DNA from: Crossaster papposus
Lineage: Eukaryota > Echinodermata > Asteroidea > Velatida > Solasteridae
DNA: 64,000 bases
NCBI GenBank assembly: GCA_037893245.1
Contig: JBAIAA010000603.1
Span: forward strand, 1,984,001-2,048,000
Direction: 5' to 3'
Part shown: one piece after another, positions 55,166 through 64,000 of the stretch
Layout: every line of letters begins with the position of its first letter
Position numbering within the stretch: the stretch's first letter is position 1
Notes under the pieces: model-generated
Database searches by the model: none
What the model saw: only the letters and a program-made list of their open reading frames with translations
What the model was told of the DNA's origin: nothing
Program-made: the position numbers and the translations under genes

Positions 55166-56354
55166 ATGAACGCGACTTACGGAAACAAACTGAATCCGCA
55201 CAGACGCCTTAAAAATCTTCGGGGTATAAAAGGCAACCGCCAGACTATAGTAGTAACTCACAATCCTAGCACGATCGACGCGAACGACAAATTAATAGTC
55301 AAGTTTCCGTCGTTGAGCGCCGATGACGTGATCGTCCCCGGTTCGGCGAAACTAGCTTTTAATATCGATCTAACCTCGGACGACGATGCCGATCGAAGTC
55401 TGTTTAAAAATCTAGGACGAAATCTCGTAAAACAAATAAGAATATGTATCGGTGGTCGGGAGATCGTAAACTTGACCGACACCGACGTTTATAACATTTT
55501 TAAAGATCTTTAGTTACCCAAAGGTATCGTAGATCACTACGCCGGAAACGAGATTGCCAACATATCGAGCCTGCGCGTGGGTACCGGTAACGCGGTTGCC
55601 GGTGCAAATAGTGGAAAAGACAAAGGGATAGCGGATGCCTTTGGAAACAGATTTTGTATACCTCTAGACTTTGAAATGCTCACGGATCATCAACCGTTTT
55701 ATCCATCCGCTCTAAACGACCAACTGTCTTACGAACTTACTTTTAACGATTACGTCAAAGTCGTAAATTCTACCGACGCCGAAGCGAGTTATATCGCATC
55801 TACAACTTGGCGCTAAAATACGAGATCGTTTCTAACAAATATTTAGCTCAAATCTTAGCTCAAAAATGTCTCGGCAAGACGCAGTTTTTGTTTGATAGAA
55901 TTCAGAGACACGAAGTAAGATCTATCGATAAATCGGACACCGTTTGGAACTTTAATTTAAACGTAGCGGTTAAAAGTCTCAAGGGTATACTGTTTTTGTT
56001 TAAAGACCCGACTACGAAAACCCCTGAACTATTTTATAACCCAAAGATAGACAAAGTTAGCGTGACGATAGAAGGAAAACCTAATCAACTCTACAGTTCG
56101 GGTCTCAAAAATATCAACACTGGGGAGAAATCAACAAGTTTTTTGGAGACTCGTCCACAGAATTGGGTGCGGGGGTGTGTAAAGATTTAGGGTTGACGGG
56201 GATGGATATCGGCGATTATTTTTTGAGAAGATACAGACTTTGGTTGGATATGAGATCGACGGAAGACAACAAAAATCACGGATCGGGTAAACAAATCGGC
56301 GATATAAGCGGAGGAATCTCTACATTGATGGAACGCGAAGCGTCTTTTTGGTGA
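55166..56354 (+). pseudogene. Virus-like block: putative major capsid protein (broken)
   Basis: About 396 codons in three frames: a nonsense codon TAG at 55511-55513 and frameshifts near 55812 and near 56160. Recognisable segments include NPSTIDANDKLIVKFPSL, VIVPGSAKLAFNIDLTS, LGRNLVKQIRICIGG, HQPFYPSALNDQLSYELTF and GISTLMEREASFW. The order (N-terminal beta-rich part, VPGS segment, LGRxLVxxI segment, later NDQLSYELTF) is like capsid-type proteins of virus-derived elements in invertebrate genomes. Capsid identity rests on pattern and on the ATPase next to it. Confidence 0.6.
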
Positions 56355-56437
56355 TGGACGCGCAACTTAACATCCAAGGAGGTCGCTTGAGCAGCGTCAA
56401 CTTTAAAAAAATAAAATAACTCGTAGTTATAAAAGAC

Positions 56438-57050
56438 ATGACACCGCACTGCGCTTTAATATGCGGAAGAACAAACTCTGGCAAAACAAAGTTTGCGTTA
56501 GACTTGCTAGAAAACGAATACGCCAACCAATTTCAATACTTGGTGATCATATGTCCGACTCTGCCAAACAACAAAATGTACCACGAGAGACCTTGGTTTT
56601 TTTAATGACCCCAACGTTTACGCGTGCGACCTCGACGCCGAAAATATAAACATGAACGAAGCCATAGACTTTTATCGAACGAAATTTAAAGATTTGCACA
56701 CTTTGTTTTTAATCGACGACTGCAGCGCTTATCAAGCGATGAAATATCGAAAGGGCCACAGGGGAGGATGCTGCATGTTATCTAAATTAGCCTTTAGCGG
56801 TAGACACGATAACCACAGCTGTTGGTTATTGACTCAAAAATATCGCAGCGTTTTAAAAAATTATCGCGAACAGACTCAATGGGTCGCTATTTTTTATTGC
56901 AAAGACAAAAACAGTTTTGATAATTGCCTCGACGAAAATGATGTGGTGCCGGATAATAAAAGGCGAGACATAAAACAATATCTCAAAGACACTCCCTATA
57001 GTAAATTGATTTTATATATGGATCCTCCGACTAAATGGAATTTGTTGTAA
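56438..57050 (+). pseudogene. Virus-like block: packaging ATPase-like gene (one frameshift)
   Basis: Starts at ATG 56438 and carries a Walker A motif, ICGRTNSGKTKFALDLL, at about residue 8. A frameshift in the T run at 56596-56603 moves it to the frame ending at 57050. That frame has a Walker B-like LFLIDDCSA, SGRHDNHSCWLLTQKYRSV (sensor-like) and a conserved-looking C-terminus. P-loop first, LxxDD next and a short total length (about 203 codons) fit A32/FtsK-like genome-packaging ATPases of dsDNA viruses and Polintons. Confidence 0.68.
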
Positions 57051-57720
57051 CCTAGTTGTGATTTGTTGAGGTTTTGTTAGATAGCTAGTTGTAATTTGTT
57101 GAACAGCTAGTTGAGATTTGCTGTATAGCTACAGTGATGATTAAATTGAAGTACCCCTCGCACTCGTACTCGCTCGCAATTCACCCGTTAACGCACGTAT
57201 CTACTCGGCCATTGTCTGAGGATTAACGAGGTCTCGCAGTTACCCGCGAGGATTTACGGGGTCTCGCAGTTACGCGCGAGCGCTTCCGAGGTGCGTGAAG
57301 AACGAGCACTTACGAGGAAAGTCATCCATGCATAACAATGACTTCGTGTGATTCCCAAGTACGTGTAGTGGCCCATTTACCAATCGATCCGGCTTTTCAG
57401 TTGGGACAACTGTTCTGAGTGATTGTTGCGCTACACAAAAGCCCAATCGAGAGCGCTTTTACTGTGAACATGGAGCTATAAAAAGGTTATTGGTTGAGTG
57501 CCAAGGAACAGCCTACATTTATTTTCATTATAATTAGTGCACCGGGCTTCTTTTGTGGGATCTTGTTGGGTGCTCTACATGTGCATGTAAGTCCATTGTG
57601 TCGGTGCGTTTTAAAGCTGAATGACAAAGTATTTTTGATCTCTATTCGTATTATCGAGCGGTGTTTTCGGAAGGACAAAAAGCGTTGGTGAGAATGAGAT
57701 CGTTCAAAAAAGAAAGAACT
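57051..57720. other. Right flank of the virus-like block
   Basis: At 57052-57135 three or four degenerate units of tagttgtgatttgttga occur. At 57150-57310 short ctcgcagttac-type repeats follow. No inverted copy at the left flank, no polymerase and no integrase were found. Confidence 0.45.
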
Positions 57721-58430
57721 TCCAACCATGTCCTTCCTTCTAACAAATTATATTTTTCGTTGGTTGTAATTGTATGCCACAAAGAAACATTCCCCAGCCA
57801 ATTAAAATTCCAATGTGGTGGTCGGCCACATGTTGGCCGGCTTGCTTATCCAACTTAATACATTTTGTAGGTCAGCTGTCAATCATTATCTGGATTTCTT
57901 GCGCCTACTTGGATTATATTCAAAATATTAGTTTGGGGGGTCTTGGGGTCCTGGATCGGGATTTTGTATCACCTTGATCATATTCTTATTTATTCTTGGC
58001 TGTAGGCCTATTGGTTTGGTGGAAGATTTTAAAAGCTATCCTTGTAATTTACGGGCCATAAAATAGATCGTTTTTGTTAAATACATGTACAAGAAAAACG
58101 GAAAATAAATCGTATTAAATTTTTCCCCTAAATCCGTTTAAAATTGTTTAGGTGTTAAGGTCCCGGTTTTTTTTTTGGTTTTTTTCCAACAATGAAACCA
58201 GAAATAAATGTTATTAAATAAACCTCTGAAATTTATTTCGCCAGCCTCGTAATTTAATAGTCCGGTGTATGTTGATTTTATTAGATACCAGAAAAACCAA
58301 GAATAAATCGTATTATTATTTACCCCTGAAATCGGTTGGGGAAATGTTTAGGAGTTCAGACAAATAAGTCTTTAAGTACCCTTTCCCCTTTTTTCTATAA
58401 AAAGACAATAAGGACAATTTCGGATGACAA
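57720..58430 (+). repeat. Dispersed repeat R1, copy 2
   Basis: Shares blocks ggttgtaattgtatgccaca, ccaattaaaattccaa, gtcagctgtcaatcatt and aagaataaatcg with 45690-46335. No coding content. Confidence 0.65.
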
Positions 58431-61400
58431 GGGTTTCGTAAAAAAACAGGCTCAGAATTTTTAACACCTTTTTATTTGTACATCTAAATATATTTTGTAA
58501 ACGATTACGGCAAACTTTTGTAAAGTACTCGCATTCAATTTAATGACCATCGGTTAGGCCAAGAGATAAATACAACTTATATTAGAAAATTGTGTGATGT
58601 TTCAGTAAATGTACATTTATTTTGTGAGAATAGACACCAAAACTGCACATTTCCTCTGGCTTTATTATTTTCCCCTACTTTATTATTTTACCACTTCTAG
58701 TACTTGCCCTTTCCCCAAGTTGCGTAAAATAATCTCTCTATACTGGGAGAACTACCGGATCCTTTTGTGGAGCCTGTCAATCAAAACCTATTCTTTACAG
58801 TCATCAAAGCTTAACGCCGCCTCCATAACGTCGGGGCCGGTTTCCTTTGATTTATTTAGCCAATCAAAAACGAGTCATGGGGGCTATGATTGGTTCTTCA
58901 ATAACAGAGGGTGTCTTTGAAAGGGCTCGAATTACTATCCGCGGGGAAAAGCAAAGGGTGGGGTGCGTGGGAAAGAAGGAGATTGTGTTTGCTCGTGGTG
59001 TCTGACAATTGCGTAGCTGACAAAAGCAAAGTCAGACATTGAATGGTTTAATGTGGGGTGCGCTCGTTGATCCACGGTTGATGATTGGTCGAGGCAATAT
59101 GGGTATTGACTGTGGAGCTCTGCCATGACAATCTTGCGGTCATCGGACGTCCCCAAGCAATGCCTGGGGATTTAAACGGAGTGAGGAAAGGAAGTGAAAT
59201 TTTCAAGTTGACGTTTTTAGTCTGACATCGCGGACTCGCTGAAGGTGGAAGTTGGAAAATTTCTCTCTATCCTGTAGTGAAATAAGACAGACAAGACCTG
59301 GGTTAATAAATACACACTTTTGTTGGATTGTTGGATTATGTTTACCAACATTAAAAGCCGGGGCTGTCAAGTTAAGAATAGATGAGGAACTGTGTTGCAC
59401 AAATCTACAGTCCCGAGTCTATTATCTGACTGAACCTGATTCTTAAAACAACAACAATAGAGTTGTAATGCAAAGTAGACGCATGCGCATCAGCGAAAAC
59501 CGAACGGCGCTTCAAGACTTGTTTAATACTATTTGTAGGTCAGCTGTCAATCATTGTCTGGGTTTATTGCCCCAAGTGGAATATATTCGGAAAATACTCC
59601 CAAATAATTCTCCTGTGGTTTTATTTTATTCCCCTTCAACTATCATAGCGTTTATTATGTAAAATTACACCAAGAACCACTTATAAATTAAAAAAAAGGA
59701 ACGAGCTCTTACAATTTCCACATCTATTTTACGGACAAATTAAATATTATGTGTTTTAATAAATAAAACCCAGCAGCATATTTATTAAATTTGAATAAAT
59801 TTGAACTCCTCATGATGTGTACACAATCATTCAAGACTGAAATACACGCTTCTGGGAGTAAGTTGCTGGGATAAAACCTCAGCTCGTGCATTTTAGGGGA
59901 CAATGCACGACAACAAATAATAGTACCCGTTTTCGATGAAAATCACGCAGTTTTTTTCTGGGTTTTAATTTAGAGTATTTAAACTATTCATGGTCCAGTG
60001 TTGGTATTCTGGGGTCCGCCATCGGGATTTTGTACCACCTCGATTTTAATCTTGCTTATCTTTTCTTGGCTCGTATGGGTTTTGTGATTGTTTTTAAAAG
60101 CTAGCCTTGTAATTTACGGGCCACGAAATACATCGTTTTGTTAAAGACAAAAAAAAAGAAAAATAATTGGAAATAAATTTCCCCCTTCAATCTGTTTGAA
60201 AAATGTTTAGGAGCTCAAAATATTAGGTGTTAAGGTTCCGTTTATTCTTTCTTTCTTCCTTTAAAAAACCCAATGAAACCAGAAATAAATGTTATTAAAT
60301 AAACCTGGAATTTATTTCGCTAGCCTCGTAATTTATTGTTCTGGGTGTATGTCGATTTTATTAGATATCAGAAAAACCAAGAATAAATCGCATTATTATT
60401 TACCCCTGAAATCGGTTGGAGAAATTTTAGGAGTTCAGACAAATAAGTCTTTGAGTACCCTTTCCCCTTTTTTCTATAAAAAGACAATAAGGACAATTTC
60501 AAAATCAACCGTAGGGATATATTTTGGATGACTAGGGTTTCGTAAAAAAACAGGCTCAGAATTTTTAACACCTTTTTATTTGTACATCTGAATGAATTTT
60601 GTAAACGATTACGGCAAACTTTTGTAAAGTACTCGCATCCAATTTAATGACCATAGGTTAGGCCAAGAGATAAATACAACTTATATTAGAAAATTGTGTG
60701 ATGTTTCAGTAAATGTACAGTTATTTTGTGAGAATAGACACCAGAACTGCACATTTCCTCTGGCTTTATTATTTTTCCCTACTTTATTATTTTACCAATT
60801 CTAGTACTTGCCCTTTCCCCAAGTTGCGTAAAATAATCTCTCTACTGGGAGAACTACCGGATCCCTTTGTGGAGCCTGTCAATCAAAACCTATTCTTCAC
60901 AGTCATCAAAGCTAAACGCCGCCTCCATATTGCCTGGGCCGGACCAAGAATAAATCGCATTATTATTTACCCCTGAAATCGGTTGGAGAAATTTTAAGAG
61001 TTCAGACAAATAAGTCTTTGAGTACCCTTTCCCCTTTTTCTCTATAAAAAGACAATAAGGACAATTTTAAAATTAACCGTAGGGATATATTTTGGATGAC
61101 TAGGGTTTCGTAAATAAACAGGCTCAGAATTTTTAACACCTTTTTATTTGTACATCTGAATGAATTTTGTAAACGATTACGGCAAACTTTTGTAAAGTAC
61201 TCGCATCCAATTTAATGACCATCGGTTAGGCCAAGAGATAAATACAACTTATATTAGAAAATTGTGTGATGTTTCAGTAAATGTACATTTATTTTGTGAG
61301 AATAGACACCAAAACTGCACATTTCCTCTGGCTTTATTATTTTCCCCTACTTTATTATTTTACCACTTCTAGTACTTGCCCTTTCCCCAAGTTGCGTAAA

Positions 61401-64000
61401 ATAATCTCTCTATACTGGGAGAACTACCGGATCCTTTTGTGGAGCCTGTCAATCAAAACCTATTCTTTACAGTCATCAAAGCTTAACGCCGCCTCCATAA
61501 CGTCGGGGCCGGTTTCCTTTGATTTATTTAGCCAATCAAAAACGAGTCATGGGGGCTATGATTGGTTCTTCAATAACAGAGGGTGTCTTTGAAAGGGCTC
61601 GAATTACTATCCGCGGGGAAAAGCAAAGGGTGGGGTGCGTGGGAAAGAAGGAGATTGTGTTTGCTCGTGGTGTCTGACAATTGCGTAGCTGACAAAAGCA
61701 AAGTCAGACATTGAATGGTTTAATGTGGGGTGCGCTCGTTGATCCACGGTTGATGATTGGTCGAGGCAATATGGGTATTGACTGTGGAGCTCTGCCATGA
61801 CAATCTTGCGGTCATCGGACGTCCCCAAGCAATGCCTGGGGATTTAAACGGAGTGAGGAAAGGAAGTGAAATTTTCAAGTTGACGTTTTTAGTCTGACAT
61901 CGCGGACTCGCTGAAGGTGGAAGTTGGAAAATTTCTCTCTATCCTGTAGTGAAATAAGACAGACAAGACCTGGGTTAATAAATACACACTTTTGTTGGAT
62001 TGTTGGATTATGTTTACCAACATTAAAAGCCGGGGCTGTCAAGTTAAGAATAGATGAGGAACTGTGTTGCACAAATCTACAGTCCCGAGTCTATTATCTG
62101 ACTGAACCTGATTCTTAAAACAACAACAATAGAGTTGTAATGCAAAGTAGACGCATGCGCATCAGCGAAAACCGAACGGCGCTTCAAGACTTGTTTAATA
62201 CTATTTGTAGGTCAGCTGTCAATCATTGTCTGGGTTTATTGCCCCAAGTGGAATATATTCGGAAAATACTCCCAAATAATTCTCCTGTGGTTTTATTTTA
62301 TTCCCCTTCAACTATCATAGCGTTTATTATGTAAAATTACACCAAGAACCACTTATAAATTAAAAAAAAGGAACGAGCTCTTACAATTTCCACATCTATT
62401 TTACGGACAAATTAAATATTATGTGTTTTAATAAATAAAACCCAGCAGCATATTTATTAAATTTGAATAAATTTGAACTCCTCATGATGTGTACACAATC
62501 ATTCAAGACTGAAATACACGCTTCTGGGAGTAAGTTGCTGGGATAAAACCTCAGCTCGTGCATTTTAGGGGACAATGCACGACAACAAATAATAGTACCC
62601 GTTTTCGATGAAAATCACGCAGTTTTTTTCTGGGTTTTAATTTAGAGTATTTAAACTATTCATGGTCCAGTGTTGGTATTCTGGGGTCCGCCATCGGGAT
62701 TTTGTACCACCTCGATTTTAATCTTGCTTATCTTTTCTTGGCTCGTATGGGTTTTGTGATTGTTTTTAAAAGCTAGCCTTGTAATTTACGGGCCACGAAA
62801 TACATCGTTTTGTTAAAGACAAAAAAAAAGAAAAATAATTGGAAATAAATTTCCCCCTTCAATCTGTTTGAAAAATGTTTAGGAGCTCAAAATATTAGGT
62901 GTTAAGGTTCCGTTTATTCTTTCTTTCTTCCTTTAAAAAACCCAATGAAACCAGAAATAAATGTTATTAAATAAACCTGGAATTTATTTCGCTAGCCTCG
63001 TAATTTATTGTTCTGGGTGTATGTCGATTTTATTAGATATCAGAAAAACCAAGAATAAATCGCATTATTATTTACCCCTGAAATCGGTTGGAGAAATTTT
63101 AGGAGTTCAGACAAATAAGTCTTTGAGTACCCTTTCCCCTTTTTTCTATAAAAAGACAATAAGGACAATTTCAAAATCAACCGTAGGGATATATTTTGGA
63201 TGACTAGGGTTTCGTAAAAAAACAGGCTCAGAATTTTTAACACCTTTTTATTTGTACATCTGAATGAATTTTGTAAACGATTACGGCAAACTTTTGTAAA
63301 GTACTCGCATCCAATTTAATGACCATAGGTTAGGCCAAGAGATAAATACAACTTATATTAGAAAATTGTGTGATGTTTCAGTAAATGTACAGTTATTTTG
63401 TGAGAATAGACACCAGAACTGCACATTTCCTCTGGCTTTATTATTTTTCCCTACTTTATTATTTTACCAATTCTAGTACTTGCCCTTTCCCCAAGTTGCG
63501 TAAAATAATCTCTCTACTGGGAGAACTACCGGATCCCTTTGTGGAGCCTGTCAATCAAAACCTATTCTTCACAGTCATCAAAGCTAAACGCCGCCTCCAT
63601 ATTGCCTGGGCCGGACCAAGAATAAATCGCATTATTATTTACCCCTGAAATCGGTTGGAGAAATTTTAAGAGTTCAGACAAATAAGTCTTTGAGTACCCT
63701 TTCCCCTTTTTCTCTATAAAAAGACAATAAGGACAATTTTAAAATTAACCGTAGGGATATATTTTGGATGACTAGGGTTTCGTAAATAAACAGGCTCAGA
63801 ATTTTTAACACCTTTTTATTTGTACATCTGAATGAATTTTGTAAACGATTACGGCAAACTTTTGTAAAGTACTCGCATCCAATTTAATGACCATCGGTTA
63901 GGCCAAGAGATAAATACAACTTATATTAGAAAATTGTGTGATGTTTCAGTAAATGTACATTTATTTTGTGAGAATAGACACCAGAACTGCACATTTCCTC
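58300..64000. repeat. 2,672-bp tandem array (about 2.1 units), open at right edge
   Basis: From about 58430 every position recurs 2,672 bp later with hardly any difference (for example 58609/61281, 60289/62961, 60948/63620). The third unit begins before the window ends. Within each unit a sub-block of about 570 bp occurs twice (starting near the aagaataaatcgcattatta words at about 60378 and 60950), and an R1-like segment lies at 59530-60500. The first unit is more diverged at its left end, lacking about 24 bp near 58420. No protein family was recognised in its small open frames. Confidence 0.93.

Noticed and set aside
58609..58920. 103-codon frame repeated in the tandem array
   Set aside because: The frame is duplicated only because the whole 2,672-bp unit is. 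No domain or start context supports it.

Overview
This window looks like nuclear DNA from a marine invertebrate animal, most likely an echinoderm or a close deuterostome relative. That placement is an inference. It rests on split genes with GT-AG introns, a somatomedin-B GPCR with a Methuselah-like membrane region, an ABCA-type transporter, CR1/L2 LINEs, Mag-like Gypsy, BEL/Pao and Penelope relics, and many tRNA-derived SINEs and MITEs. There are no bacterial operons, rRNA genes or CRISPR arrays. More than half of the window is repetitive.

The backbone is one large minus-strand gene or gene set. From about 52.2 kb down to 30.6 kb it has at least eleven small exons coding for cysteine-rich GCC2/GCC3 (ephrin-receptor-like) modules, nearly all bounded by phase-1 introns. 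At 25.0-23.8 kb it has membrane exons typical of the second half of ABCA transporters. At 3.34 kb, 1.46 kb and 0.62 kb it has exons for the ABCA linker and the start of the nucleotide-binding domain, including the Walker A motif. The five ABCA exons join in perfect phase. The link between the cysteine-rich exons and the membrane exons falls in a stretch disrupted by a BEL/Pao insertion, so a single fusion gene is likely but not proven. The gene runs off the left edge, and its 5' end was not found.

The 20.5-kb ABCA intron (3.34-23.84 kb) holds an oppositely oriented gene at 5.1-22.06 kb, with a TATA box, a signal-peptide exon, a large somatomedin-B/receptor exon and a last exon. Its own first intron carries a long inverted-repeat element with a Penelope-like relic (5.9-9.2 kb), a CR1/L2 LINE (9.2-12.7 kb), a very young Gag-only LTR retrotransposon (13.48-17.53 kb) and a Tc1-type transposon (17.80-19.23 kb). 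The receptor lacks recognisable TM1 and most of TM2 and changes frame at that point.

Between 25.9 and 46.4 kb the cysteine-rich exons are interleaved with a BEL/Pao relic between inverted repeats, a Gypsy element inserted in a hAT-like MITE, SINEs and MITEs. At 48.8-50.8 kb a 1,007-bp segment containing one exon is tandemly duplicated almost without change. A TTAA-flanked MITE family clusters there.

At 53.0-57.05 kb is an AT-rich, virus-like gene block: a small membrane-associated-type ORF, two tandem paralogous putative structural genes, a putative capsid-protein gene and a packaging-ATPase-like gene. All but the first are broken. It resembles the virion module of Polinton/adintovirus-like elements, with no polymerase or integrase in view. 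From 57.7 kb to the end the window is repeats, including a 2,672-bp tandem array that continues past the edge.
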